Counted from the first letter of the stretch, positions 1-8,492 are shown. The stretch is 64,000 nucleotides of DNA from Chryseobacterium sp. 52 (GCF_002754245.1 NZ_PEEX01000001.1:2956001-3020000); one strand, 5' to 3'. Made by a program: numbers and translations. The notes: a model not told the origin generated them from the sequence alone.

Positions 1-165
1 GAAAAAGCAAACCAGATTGAAGGGGCAGAACCTATAAACAATATTTATATATCAGTACGGAACAACAGTCTGATGTGGTCCCCGGGAACTATCGAAGGAA
101 GCAGGGAGCGTTATTCTATTGAACTGAATCAAAACGGAACCTTGAAAAAGTTTGAAAGAGAGTAG
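1..165 (+). CDS. 3' end of an unrecognised protein
   Basis: An open frame runs in from the left edge and stops with TAG, giving the last 54 codons of a protein. The visible tail is polar, has a Met-Trp-Ser-Pro stretch and ends in a charged Lys-Lys-Phe-Glu-Arg-Glu. I recognise no family from this fragment. It is included because the frame is open from base 1, codon use resembles the neighbours, and a bidirectional hairpin terminator follows at 255-279. Confidence 0.6.
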   Translation, partial: EKANQIEGAEPINNIYISVRNNSLMWSPGTIEGSRERYSIELNQNGTLKKFERE

Positions 166-254
166 ATGATACCATTGCCTATAAAAGAATCCGCTCTTTA
201 GAAGCGGATCCAGTAGATAAATACATCTCATTTTTTTAATTAGACAACAATAAA

Positions 255-279
255 AAGCACAGCCGACAATGCTGTGCTT
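255..279. terminator. Probable bidirectional terminator
   Basis: An 8-bp perfect stem (AAGCACAG / CTGTGCTT) with a 9-nt loop is flanked by A/T-rich runs on both sides. It lies between a gene ending at 165 on the plus strand and one ending at 499 on the minus strand, as expected for a shared terminator of convergent genes. Confidence 0.6.
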
Positions 280-407
280 AAATTTTTATTTCAAATTTAA
301 TTGCAATTTCAAAGCTGAAAAAAGCAAAAAATGATTTCATTTCAGTTGTATTACATAGTAAATGTAGGCATATTTTTAATACGAAGTGTGAATTTAATGT
401 TAAAATT

Positions 408-443
408 CACAAGTTATCCACATTTTTTTGTGGATAACTTGTG
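408..443. other. Perfect 15-bp inverted repeat carrying two opposed DnaA boxes
   Basis: Bases 408-422 and 429-443 are perfect reverse complements separated by six T residues. Each arm contains TTATCCACA (414-422 on plus, 429-437 on minus), the consensus DnaA box. The surroundings (280-480) are very A/T-rich. It could be a DnaA-binding site, part of an origin or DARS/datA-like locus, or simply the terminator of the minus-strand gene ending at 499. The T-run after the stem on the minus strand is weak. Confidence 0.55.
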
Positions 444-498
444 GAGCTCCTTTTTAAAGCAAATATATTCTTCATATCTATAAAAGAAAATGCTGTGA

Positions 499-1386
499 TC
501 AGGTGGTAGGCAGATAAATGATAGAAATCGTATTGGTAAGTACCCTGTTGTAATTATTGGCTTCTGTATTAAGATTATACTGATTTCCTGTTGTTCCCGG
601 TGTAATATATTTCACCAGAGGGACTGTTTTTTCTCCGGATTGCAGAAATATGATGCTCTTAAGATTCAGATAAGTGATAAAATTACTTCCCATTGCCGAA
701 TCCAGATTTTCATAAGCATTGTAAAAAATGGCATCTGTAAGTCCGTTCGAAGGAAATGCACCCGTATAAGGTTCCGATAATCCCAGGCGAAGCGGTGTTT
801 TAATATTGTTGGCAGGATCAAAATTATTACCCCATGGCTTAAGAAGGACATTCATATTTATTAAATAATATCCTGTAAACGGAGCCGTAAATTCTCCTGT
901 GGAAGTATTGAAAGTATTGGATTTATCCGTTACCTTATTATCAAATATAAACCGTCTGATATTATTTCCCAGGTCATTGCTTACAAAACTCAGATCGTTT
1001 CCTGATGATTTCATATTGACCAGAGCAATAAGTCTGTTTAATAGAATATTATTGATGCTTGTATTCATTTCATCAGCATTTACAAAGACATTCCACCTTC
1101 CGTTACTGAAAGAATAAAGCCTGTTCTTTATCACATCATCCGTTGTATTTAATGGAGTTCCATTGTTTGCATCTGTTAAATTGTATACCAGCAGACCATT
1201 GGCCGGCTTACTGATGGTGGTGATATCTGTTGCGCCTGATAATGAAACTCTGGGAATCAGCAATCCTTTGTTGGCAGACTGAACATGAAGTGCTGCACTA
1301 TTGTCAGGAAGAGGAGTAGTGTTGATGCCTACCTGCGAATAATGAGACACTCCCAGACACGTCATTAATAAAATATATATTCTCAT
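499..1386 (-). CDS. Secreted surface protein with GINT module and C1q-like C-terminus
   Basis: A 295-residue protein of unknown role. It starts with a hydrophobic signal segment (about residues 1-17) followed by Gln-Val-Gly-Ile-Asn-Thr-Thr. An Asn-Lys-Gly-Leu-Leu-Ile-Pro-Arg-Val block follows near residue 40. This module is very common at the start of secreted Flavobacteriia proteins and resembles tail-fibre-type repeats. The C-terminal half has a Phe-Thr-Ala-Pro-Phe-Thr-Gly-Tyr-Tyr stretch and ends in beta-rich sequence, suggestive of a C1q/TNF-like jelly roll. This is an inference from motifs only. It is the second gene of a tandem pair, 4 nt behind its paralogue, so the two are almost certainly cotranscribed. 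Confidence 0.85.
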   Translation of the reverse strand: MRIYILLMTCLGVSHYSQVGINTTPLPDNSAALHVQSANKGLLIPRVSLSGATDITTISKPANGLLVYNLTDANNGTPLNTTDDVIKNRLYSFSNGRWNVFVNADEMNTSINNILLNRLIALVNMKSSGNDLSFVSNDLGNNIRRFIFDNKVTDKSNTFNTSTGEFTAPFTGYYLINMNVLLKPWGNNFDPANNIKTPLRLGLSEPYTGAFPSNGLTDAIFYNAYENLDSAMGSNFITYLNLKSIIFLQSGEKTVPLVKYITPGTTGNQYNLNTEANNYNRVLTNTISIIYLPTT

Positions 1387-1390
1387 CTTT

Positions 1391-2251
1391 TTAATTTATT
1401 GGAAGATATACGATTGTAATATTATTAACCTGAGCTCTGTTGTAGCCCAGACTTTCTGTTGACATTGAATACGTATTATTCCCGGCAGTGGTACCCGGAG
1501 TTATATATCTGGTAAGGAAACATATTTTTTGATCCTTATTCATATAAATGACACCTGAAACTTTTAACGTTAAGGGCTGCTGGTCATCCGTTACAGCATT
1601 TAAAGGCTGATTAAGAAACGCAAATGTTGCATTGCCATTGTAGGTAAACGTAGTATAGGGATTACTGACTCCCAGACGTACAATATTGTTGGTGCTTTGT
1701 GCCTGATAGCTTTTTAATAAAACAGAGGCATCAATCTGATAATAGCCGTTCTTAGGAGCTTTAAATTCAGAATTGACGGGATCATAAGAACTGTTTCTGT
1801 CGAAAACCTCATTGTTAAAATATATTCTTCTGATGTTGGCTCCCAGATCACTTCCTATATATGAAGTATCATTACCACTGGACGAAACATTGGCAACGAC
1901 CTGTAATTGAGGTACTCCAAGTCCTTCAATAGCCGTATTCAGTACGGTATCCGTTACCAATAAATTCCATGAACCCGTTGAGGCAGAATAAACATAGAAA
2001 TTATCGGCCATTACTTTATTACTTGTTCCGGCAGAAGTTGTTAAGTTATAAACGATTAAACCATTGGCAGGAGAAGGAATAGTGGTAACATCTACATTAT
2101 CCTTCAGGCTTACTCTTGGAATCAGCAGTCCTTTATTGGAATGTTTAATATCCAGCACCGCACTGGGATCAGGGGCGGTTGTGTTGATACCTACTTGAGC
2201 TCGGGCTTCAATGGTCAATAAAAAGAATACAGAAATAATCAGTGTTTTCAT
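1391..2251 (-). CDS. Secreted surface protein, paralogue of the next gene
   Basis: A tandem paralogue of the protein ending at 499. It shares the order signal peptide, Val-Gly-Ile-Asn-Thr-Thr, Asn-Lys-Gly-Leu-Leu-Ile-Pro-Arg-Val-Ser-Leu, Pro-Ala-Asn-Gly-Leu-x-Val-Tyr-Asn-Leu-Thr, a Phe-Lys-Ala-Pro-Lys-Asn-Gly-Tyr-Tyr stretch and a Tyr-Ile-Thr-Pro-Gly-Thr-Thr block near the end. The start at 2251 (Met-Lys-Thr-Leu-Ile-Ile) is preferred because it gives a clean signal peptide. An ATG three codons upstream (2260) is possible. A -7 box lies at 2286-2293. Function is unknown; the C1q-like fold is an inference. Confidence 0.85.
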   Translation of the reverse strand: MKTLIISVFFLLTIEARAQVGINTTAPDPSAVLDIKHSNKGLLIPRVSLKDNVDVTTIPSPANGLIVYNLTTSAGTSNKVMADNFYVYSASTGSWNLLVTDTVLNTAIEGLGVPQLQVVANVSSSGNDTSYIGSDLGANIRRIYFNNEVFDRNSSYDPVNSEFKAPKNGYYQIDASVLLKSYQAQSTNNIVRLGVSNPYTTFTYNGNATFAFLNQPLNAVTDDQQPLTLKVSGVIYMNKDQKICFLTRYITPGTTAGNNTYSMSTESLGYNRAQVNNITIVYLPIN

Positions 2252-2260
2252 AATGTGCAT

Positions 2261-2688
2261 ATCGTTAAAAAATGTATTATAAAAACAAATATATTTTTTT
2301 ATTTTATCCTTTTTTTGGGTTTAAATTATCTGTATTTTATTATATTTCAATTATTTAAATCATTTTTGCCGTGTATTTTGTATATAGAAAACAGATTGAA
2401 TAAAATAAATATTTACGGATGTGCTATTTACTTTAATATTAATTTTTTTTAATTTTTCAGGAAAATATTTTGTATCTCTTGATGAATAAGCTCATTTTAA
2501 AATATATGTGTATATTTAGTTCATTAATATCTCTTTATAAATATCATTACTCAGCCTGGCGCTGAAACTTTAAGGTTCAATTTTCTGGACCTCATTCTAC
2601 TATATATTTAACGTTAAAATATTGACAATATGGGCATGAATAGTATCATTCACTGTTCAATATATTTTCACAAACAAAAGAGATCATT
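2261..2688. other. A/T-rich divergent intergenic region
   Basis: About 430 nt between divergent genes. Apart from the minus-strand -7 box at 2286-2293 I see no RNA gene, repeat or convincing coding frame. An open frame at 2255-2452 is Phe/Ile/Lys-rich, as chance frames in A/T-rich DNA are. No full promoter for the gene at 2689 was identified. Confidence 0.5.
2286..2293 (-). promoter_or_regulatory. -7 box before the tandem surface-protein genes
   Basis: Read on the minus strand this is TATATTTG, matching the Bacteroidota TAnnTTTG consensus, 34 nt before the preferred start. No good -33 TTG was seen at the right distance. Confidence 0.4.
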
Positions 2689-3327
2689 ATGAAAACAAAT
2701 ACAATTGCCGTACTGGGCGGTACGGGAAAATCCGGAAATTATCTTGTTCAGCAGCTTCTGGAAAAAGGATATCCGATGAAGCTATTGCTGCGAACCCCTG
2801 AAAATTTTACTCTTGAGAATCCTTTAATTGAAATTATAAAAGGTGACGCGAGAGATTTTGAAGCAATAAACCATCTTATCAGAGATTGCAGCACGGTAAT
2901 CAGTAAAATAGGGCAGCCGGTAGGAGAAAAACCGATATTCACTGATGCTACCAAAAATATTATCCAGTCGATGAATGTCTATGGAATTAAAAGATATATT
3001 GCCATCACAGGACTGAATGTAGATACACCTTTTGATCATAAAAATGATAGGGTAAAAGCAGCAACAGACTGGATGTATCAGAATTATCCAAAAACAACAA
3101 AAGACAAACAGGATGAATATGAAATTCTTGTAAACAGTAATTTGGATTGGACACTGGTCAGGCTTCCGTTAATTATTCCGACTTCTGAACATTTGGAAAC
3201 ACAAACTAATCTCATAGACTGTGCAGGCGAGAAAATCACGGCAGCAGATCTCTCAGAATTCCTGGTTTCTCAGATCGATGACCAAACCTACATTAAACAA
3301 AGTCCCTTCTTATATAATGTGATTTAG
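2689..3327 (+). CDS. NAD(P)-binding NmrA/atypical-SDR protein
   Basis: A 212-residue Rossmann-fold protein. The N-terminus has a beta strand followed by Gly-Gly-Thr-Gly-Lys-Ser-Gly (residues 10-16), the dinucleotide-binding loop of atypical short-chain dehydrogenases (NmrA / NAD(P)H-binding group). A Lys-Gly-Asp-Ala-Arg-Asp segment around residue 52 fits the second strand. The classical SDR Tyr-x-x-x-Lys catalytic pair is not obvious, so it may bind the cofactor for sensing or isomerisation rather than act as a standard dehydrogenase. The substrate cannot be told. It stands alone between a long A/T-rich region and a strong bidirectional terminator. Confidence 0.85.
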   Translation: MKTNTIAVLGGTGKSGNYLVQQLLEKGYPMKLLLRTPENFTLENPLIEIIKGDARDFEAINHLIRDCSTVISKIGQPVGEKPIFTDATKNIIQSMNVYGIKRYIAITGLNVDTPFDHKNDRVKAATDWMYQNYPKTTKDKQDEYEILVNSNLDWTLVRLPLIIPTSEHLETQTNLIDCAGEKITAADLSEFLVSQIDDQTYIKQSPFLYNVI

Positions 3328-3341
3328 TTTAAATTTAAAAA

Positions 3342-3369
3342 AAATAGAGAGCCATCCGGCTCTCTATTT
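3342..3369. terminator. Bidirectional terminator between convergent genes
   Basis: A perfect 12-bp stem (AAATAGAGAGCC / GGCTCTCTATTT) with a 4-nt loop sits between the NAD(P)-binding gene on plus and uvrA on minus. The A-rich left foot and T-rich right foot allow termination in both directions. Confidence 0.85.
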
Positions 3370-3373
3370 ATAT

Positions 3374-6166
3374 CTATTTTTCAAGTTTTTCCTTGATGTA
3401 TTTTGCGGTATGCGATTTTTTATCTTTCGCCAGGTCTTCCGGTGTTCCGGCAAAAACAACTTCTCCGCCGTATTTCCCGGCCTCAGGGCCAATGTCTATA
3501 ATGTAATCTGCACTTTTAATAATATCCGGCTGATGTTCAATAACGATCACGGAATGTCCTAGATCAATTAAAGCCTGCAATGATTTCAGTAACTTTTGGA
3601 TGTCATGGAAATGCAGTCCTGTAGAAGGTTCATCAAAAATAAACAGCGTTTTATCTGTGGTCACTCCTTTTACAAGGAAAGAAGCCAGTTTTACACGCTG
3701 CGCTTCACCTCCGGAAAGGGTAGAAGAGCTTTGTCCCAGCTGTAGATAGCCCAATCCTACATCCTGTAGCGGTCTCAGTTTTGTGACGATCTTTTCTTCA
3801 TTATTGTCTTTAAAGAATTCTAAAGCTTCATCCACCGTCATATGAAGAATATCGGAAATGCTTTTCTCATCAAATCTCACTTCCAGGATCTCGCTTTTGA
3901 AACGGGTACCTTTACAAACTTCACATTCCAGTTCAATATCCGCCATGAACTGCATGGAAACATTGATGACCCCTTCACCTTTACATTCGTCACATCTTCC
4001 GCCGTCTACATTGAAAGAGAAATGTTTGGGCTTATAACCCATCATTTTTGAAACCTTTTGCTTGGCAAAAAGATCTCTGATGTCGTCATAAGCTTTCAGG
4101 TAAGTGACCGGGTTGGATCGGGAAGATTTCCCGATCGGGTTCTGATCGATCAGTTCAATATTTTTAATCAGTTTCTTAGGGAATTCTACAGAATCATAAT
4201 CTCCTTTTTTACCACCCATTCCCAGTTGGATCTGGATGTCATTGGTTAGGATTTCCTTCATCAGTGTAGATTTTCCGCTTCCGGAAACTCCCGAGATAAC
4301 CGTAAGGCTTTCCAAAGGAACGTCTACGTCAATATTTTTAAGGTTATTTTGTCTGGCTCCTTTAATATGAATCCATTCCTTCGCTTTTCTGCGTTTTTTA
4401 GGAACTTCAATCTCCATTCTTCCGGTTAAATATTTTGAGGTCAGTGTATCTGCGTTTTTAAGATCATTATAATCCCCTGCAAATACCAATTCACCGCCAA
4501 GATAACCTGCTTCCGGACCAATGTCTATAATATAATCCGCAGCCATCATCACATCTTCATCGTGTTCAACAACAATTACAGTGTTTCCGAGATCGCGGAG
4601 ATTCTTTAAAACTCCGATGAGGTTTTCGGTATCTCTTGAGTGAAGGCCAATGGACGGTTCATCCAGAATATAAATGGATCCTACCAGCGAACTTCCCAAA
4701 CTTGTGGCCAGATTAATTCTCTGACTTTCACCACCGGAAAGGGTATTGGACGTTCTGTTTAAAGTTAAATATCCTAAACCTACCTTTAGTAAAAATTCAA
4801 TACGGGTTTTGATCTCGTACAACAATCTTTTGGCAACATCCTGATCATGTTCAGAGAGTTTCAATCCTTCTATTAAAGGATATAATTCATCCAGCGGAAG
4901 TTCGATCATCGACTGGATATTGTGTCCGTCTACTTTTACCCAGGTGGTTTCTTCACGTAATCTCAGACCTTCACAGGTAGAACAGAGTGTTTTTCCCCTG
5001 TATCTGGAAAGCATAACGCGGTATTGGATTTTGTATAGATTTTCCTCAAGCATTTTGAAGAAATTATTAATAGATGGGAAGCTGCTTTTTCCATCGCCTT
5101 TCCATAAGAAGTTTTTCTGATCTTTGGTGAGCTGGTGGTAAGGTTTATGGATCGGGAAGTCTTCAGCCTTTTTGATGAATGATTTTTTCCATTCGCTCAT
5201 GGTTTCCCCTCTCCAGGAAACGACGGCGTCTTCGTAGATGGATAAGGTTTTATTGGGAATCACAAGATCTTCGTCTATCCCAATCACTTTTCCGTACCCT
5301 TCACATGCCGGACATGCTCCGTAAGGATTGTTAAAGCTGAAAAAATGAACATTCGGTTCAAGGAATTCCATGCCGTCCAGCTCAAATTTATTGGAGAATT
5401 CCTTTACTGTTCCCGTATCCGGATTCTTCAGTGCGCAGTATCCGTGACCTTCATAAAATGCCATCTGGATAGAATCTGCCAGCCTCTGAAGGAAACTTTC
5501 ATCCTCTTCATAAGAAAAACGGTCGATCACTAGATTAATGATCATTTCTTTTTCAGGAGTAAAACCGAAACTTTCAAGATCTTCAATACCGGCTACATTA
5601 CCATTGATTTCAAGTCTTGTAAAACCTGCTAATTTTAGAATATTTAATGTTTCTTTAAAATTACCTGCATCATATTCCAAAGGGGCTGTCAGTAAAAATG
5701 AAGTATCCTTTTTAGAAGATTTGATAAAATCGATGACATCAGAAACAGAATCTTTCTTCACTTCTTCCCCTGAAACCGGAGAAAATGTTTTCCCGATCCT
5801 TGCAAAGAGAAGTTTCATATAATCATAGATCTCCGTAGAAGTTCCTACCGTAGAACGTGGATTGGACGAAATAACTTTCTGCTGGATGGCAATAGAAGGA
5901 GCAAGTCCTTTGATGTCGTCTACTTTCGGTTTTTCCAGTTTACCCAAAAACTGACGGGCATAGGAGCTCAAACTTTCCACATATCTTCTCTGTCCCTCCG
6001 CATAAATAGTATCGAATGCCAGAGAAGATTTTCCGCTTCCGGAAACTCCCGTGATCACGATCAGTTTATTTTTTGGGATCAGTACATCTATATGTTTCAG
6101 ATTGTTAAGGTGTGCATTCTTAACAAAAATCTGTTTTTTTATATCTATTTCTATTGTTTTAGCCAT
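3374..6166 (-). CDS. uvrA: Excinuclease ABC subunit A
   Basis: UvrA is the damage-recognition ATPase of bacterial nucleotide excision repair. It dimerises and loads UvrB at lesions. The 930 residues are close to the E. coli length. Both ABC modules are complete: Walker A at residues 40-48 and again at 626-634, signature LSGGE at 476-480 and 817-821, and matching Asp-Glu-Pro-Ser Walker B motifs. Zinc-finger cysteines are present as Cys285/Cys288/Cys395/Cys398 and Cys725/Cys728/Cys748/Cys751. The start Met-Ala-Lys-Thr-Ile fits family starts. It is monocistronic, with a -7 box at 6215-6222 on the minus strand. No LexA-type palindrome was noticed upstream. Confidence 0.98.
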   Translation of the reverse strand: MAKTIEIDIKKQIFVKNAHLNNLKHIDVLIPKNKLIVITGVSGSGKSSLAFDTIYAEGQRRYVESLSSYARQFLGKLEKPKVDDIKGLAPSIAIQQKVISSNPRSTVGTSTEIYDYMKLLFARIGKTFSPVSGEEVKKDSVSDVIDFIKSSKKDTSFLLTAPLEYDAGNFKETLNILKLAGFTRLEINGNVAGIEDLESFGFTPEKEMIINLVIDRFSYEEDESFLQRLADSIQMAFYEGHGYCALKNPDTGTVKEFSNKFELDGMEFLEPNVHFFSFNNPYGACPACEGYGKVIGIDEDLVIPNKTLSIYEDAVVSWRGETMSEWKKSFIKKAEDFPIHKPYHQLTKDQKNFLWKGDGKSSFPSINNFFKMLEENLYKIQYRVMLSRYRGKTLCSTCEGLRLREETTWVKVDGHNIQSMIELPLDELYPLIEGLKLSEHDQDVAKRLLYEIKTRIEFLLKVGLGYLTLNRTSNTLSGGESQRINLATSLGSSLVGSIYILDEPSIGLHSRDTENLIGVLKNLRDLGNTVIVVEHDEDVMMAADYIIDIGPEAGYLGGELVFAGDYNDLKNADTLTSKYLTGRMEIEVPKKRRKAKEWIHIKGARQNNLKNIDVDVPLESLTVISGVSGSGKSTLMKEILTNDIQIQLGMGGKKGDYDSVEFPKKLIKNIELIDQNPIGKSSRSNPVTYLKAYDDIRDLFAKQKVSKMMGYKPKHFSFNVDGGRCDECKGEGVINVSMQFMADIELECEVCKGTRFKSEILEVRFDEKSISDILHMTVDEALEFFKDNNEEKIVTKLRPLQDVGLGYLQLGQSSSTLSGGEAQRVKLASFLVKGVTTDKTLFIFDEPSTGLHFHDIQKLLKSLQALIDLGHSVIVIEHQPDIIKSADYIIDIGPEAGKYGGEVVFAGTPEDLAKDKKSHTAKYIKEKLEK

Positions 6167-6214
6167 GTTTTATGCTTGATGAAAGATTATCTTCATCTTA
6201 AAAATAAAGACCTA

Positions 6215-6222
6215 CAAAATTA
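6215..6222 (-). promoter_or_regulatory. -7 box of uvrA
   Basis: Read on the minus strand this is TAATTTTG, matching TAnnTTTG, about 50 nt before the uvrA start. A clear -33 TTG is lacking. Confidence 0.4.
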
Positions 6223-6414
6223 CGAATTTTTAGTGAAAATAGTACGCTTAAATATTTCCGGTTGCATAATAATATGAAGCTTTATCATCCAGGAAAAAGG
6301 AAAAATTATCCTTCCATGACCAAAATAAAACAGGGAGGTAAATAATTAACATTCATAAGATTATATACATACTGTATTTTCATGATATTTTTAAAGAGTT
6401 TATGATTTTCGTTA

Positions 6415-6422
6415 TATTTTTG
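6415..6422 (+). promoter_or_regulatory. Candidate -7 box of a small transcription unit
   Basis: TATTTTTG matches the Bacteroidota -7 element TAnnTTTG. It lies 65 nt before a 16-codon ORF and 130 nt before a strong terminator. The -33 element is not clear, so the exact start is uncertain. Confidence 0.35.
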
Positions 6423-6487
6423 TATTTTACTATTGTTTTATATTTTAAAATTATTTAAAATTGCATTCATAAATAGGTAATATAGAA

Positions 6488-6538
6488 ATGAGAAAGTTAT
6501 TCAGAGATCTTGTTACACATTTAATGAGAAAAAGATAA
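6488..6538 (+). CDS. Possible 16-residue basic peptide
   Basis: ATG plus 15 codons and TAA encode a short, strongly basic, amphipathic-looking peptide: Met-Arg-Lys-Leu-Phe-Arg-Asp-Leu-Val-Thr-His-Leu-Met-Arg-Lys-Arg. It lies on the plus strand between uvrA (minus) and a TonB-receptor gene (plus), 15 nt before a 15-bp intrinsic terminator. The receptor has its own promoter after that terminator. So the terminator must serve a separate transcript, and this peptide or the RNA around it is the only candidate product. I do not recognise the peptide. It could equally be a chance ORF in a small RNA. Confidence 0.35.
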   Translation: MRKLFRDLVTHLMRKR

Positions 6539-6553
6539 AAAGTTACTTCCCAC

Positions 6554-6587
6554 AAAAAGATGCAGTATAATCATACTGCATCTTTTT
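6554..6587 (+). terminator. Strong intrinsic terminator of an orphan transcript
   Basis: A perfect 15-bp stem (AAAAAGATGCAGTAT and its complement) with a 4-nt loop is followed by further T residues. No annotated gene lies upstream on the plus strand except the 16-codon ORF at 6488, which implies a short RNA from about 6430 to 6590. Confidence 0.85.
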
Positions 6588-6602
6588 TTATGATAACTAT
6601 CA

Positions 6603-6634
6603 TTTGCCTGTCTTGGCGAACTCCCTTACTTTTG
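6603..6634 (+). promoter_or_regulatory. Promoter of the TonB-receptor gene
   Basis: TTTG at 6603-6606, a 20-nt spacer and TACTTTTG at 6627-6634 match the Bacteroidota promoter consensus exactly. The predicted transcript starts near 6640, leaving a leader of only about 40 nt before the ATG, too short for a riboswitch. Confidence 0.8.
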
Positions 6635-6680
6635 AAGCCGTTATTTAAGAAACTTACTGAGAACAAAAACTGAAACTATT

Positions 6681-8492
6681 ATGATCAAGAAGATTGGAAG
6701 TATATTTTTATTGGGATCAATGCTCTGCGCCCATGCACAGGAAAAAACAACAGATATTGAAAGCATTGAATTTCAGGGAAAATTTATCTCTACACCCTAT
6801 AAAAATGCCAATCAGAATATTACGGTTATTACGAAAGAAGATATCGCCAATTCTCCTGCAAAAAGTATTGACGAGGTCCTGCAGCAGGTTCCGGGAATGG
6901 ATATCAGAAGGAGAGGGGCTAACGGAGTACAAAGTGATATAGGTTTCAGAGGAAGTTCTTTTGAACAGGTTTTGTTATTATTAAACGGAATCCGAATGAA
7001 TGATTCCCAGACAGGTCACAATTCTATGAATATACCTGTTGACATGGATGATGTGGAAAGAATTGAGGTCATAAAAGGACCGGCAGCCAGAAGATTCGGA
7101 CAGAATGCTTATGCCGGAGTCATTAATATCATTACAAAAACAACCCCGGGAAAAAGGGTAAAAATAAGTGCTGATGGCGGAGATTATGAAACCTATGGTT
7201 TTGGTTTCAATGCCCAGTTGGGAAATGAGAAATTTTCTAACTCTCTTCAGGCGAATTCTGCTTCATCACAGGGATATATGTACAATACGGACTATGAGAT
7301 CCGAAATGTTTTCTACCAAAGTAAACTGAATATTAAAAACGGAGATCTTAAGCTACAGGCAGGGTTTTCTGAAAAGAAATTCGGAGCTAACGGTTTTTAT
7401 GCTTCTAAAAGCGCTACGGAACAGTATGAGGAAACACAGGCTTCTATTGTAAGTGTGGCACATCAGCAGACTTTCGGGGCTCTAAAGTTGAGTTCTAATG
7501 CCTACTGGAGAAGAGGACAGGATATGTATCTGTATGACAGAAATAAGCCGGATGGTTACAGAAATATGCACATCGGGAACAATGTAGGAGGAGAAGTAAA
7601 TTCCAGTTACCAGTGGGGATTAGGAACTACCGGAGTTGGCGTTGAGCTGAGAAAAGAGTTTCTGGCGAGTAATAATTTAGGAGAAAGAAACCGTTTTGTT
7701 TCGCAGGTTTTCTTTGAACATCATTTTTCATTATTGGACAAAAAACTGAACATCAGTCCTGGTGTTTCATGGGCAAATTACTCCAAAGAAGGGAACTTTT
7801 TCTATCCCGGTCTGGATGTAGGATATAATTTCAATCCCAATAACAAGATCTACGGGAATATTGCCAGAGTTCACAGGGTTCCGACTTTTACCGATCTTTA
7901 TTACGTAAGCAAAACAGAACAGGGAAATATTGATTTACTCCCTGAAAATGCCGTTTCTTCTGAAATAGGATACCAATATCAGGACAGTAAAATTCTGGCG
8001 AAAGTGAGTGGGTTTATGAGAAATTCCAACAATTCTATCGACTGGGTGAAAAAAAGTATGACGGATCCGGTATGGTATGCTCAGAATGTAGGAAAAATTG
8101 ATACGAAAGGAGTCGAACTAGAGCTAAGTCACAGGGTTTTTGACTGGCTGAAATATACAGCAGGATATACATATCTGGACAGTAAAATAAAAGAGTCTAA
8201 TGAATTTGTTTCCAGATATATTCTGGATAACCTGAAGCATCAGGTTGTAGTAAAACTGGAGACGAGGTTCCTGAAATATTTCACCAATGAATTGGTTTAC
8301 AGATACAATGAACGAATGAATCTGGGCACTTATAATCTGGTGGATGAAAAGCTGAGTTTTGCTAAAAAAGACTTTTCCGTCTATGTTCTGGTGAATAATT
8401 TAACCAATACAAAATATACGGAAGCTTTTGGAGTGGAAATGCCGCAAAGATGGTTCCATTTAGGCTTCTCATATACCATCAATATTAAGTAA
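6681..8492 (+). CDS. TonB-dependent outer-membrane receptor
   Basis: A 603-residue receptor that would import a scarce ligand across the outer membrane using TonB energy. A signal peptide (about residues 1-19, ending Ala-His-Ala) is followed by a plug domain. The plug has Ile-Thr-Val-Ile-Thr-Lys-Glu-Asp-Ile, a Val-Pro-Gly-Met-Asp-Ile-Arg block near residue 70, Gly-Phe-Arg-Gly-Ser-Ser, and Val-Glu-Arg-Ile-Glu-Val-Ile-Lys-Gly-Pro near 130. The remainder is a beta-barrel ending in an aromatic residue pattern. The length and lack of a carboxypeptidase-like N-terminal domain resemble BtuB/FepA-type receptors rather than SusC. The ligand is unknown and no cobalamin riboswitch is present. A DUF2490 gene follows, probably functionally linked. 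Confidence 0.9.
   Translation: MIKKIGSIFLLGSMLCAHAQEKTTDIESIEFQGKFISTPYKNANQNITVITKEDIANSPAKSIDEVLQQVPGMDIRRRGANGVQSDIGFRGSSFEQVLLLLNGIRMNDSQTGHNSMNIPVDMDDVERIEVIKGPAARRFGQNAYAGVINIITKTTPGKRVKISADGGDYETYGFGFNAQLGNEKFSNSLQANSASSQGYMYNTDYEIRNVFYQSKLNIKNGDLKLQAGFSEKKFGANGFYASKSATEQYEETQASIVSVAHQQTFGALKLSSNAYWRRGQDMYLYDRNKPDGYRNMHIGNNVGGEVNSSYQWGLGTTGVGVELRKEFLASNNLGERNRFVSQVFFEHHFSLLDKKLNISPGVSWANYSKEGNFFYPGLDVGYNFNPNNKIYGNIARVHRVPTFTDLYYVSKTEQGNIDLLPENAVSSEIGYQYQDSKILAKVSGFMRNSNNSIDWVKKSMTDPVWYAQNVGKIDTKGVELELSHRVFDWLKYTAGYTYLDSKIKESNEFVSRYILDNLKHQVVVKLETRFLKYFTNELVYRYNERMNLGTYNLVDEKLSFAKKDFSVYVLVNNLTNTKYTEAFGVEMPQRWFHLGFSYTINIK

Noticed and set aside
189..209. Hairpin ATCCGCT / AGCGGAT just after the first gene fragment
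   Set aside because: It has a 7-nt loop and no T-run directly after it; the hairpin at 255-279 is a better terminator.
408..443. The inverted repeat as an integron attC site
   Set aside because: The arms lack the GTTRRRY core and the usual bulges, and no integrase or cassette array is nearby.
2255..2452. 65-codon open frame on the plus strand
   Set aside because: Composition is what chance gives in A/T-rich DNA; it overlaps the start region of the minus-strand surface-protein gene and has no family signal.
6588..6680. Cobalamin or other riboswitch before the TonB-receptor gene
   Set aside because: The predicted leader is only about 40 nt and no B12-box-like sequence was seen.
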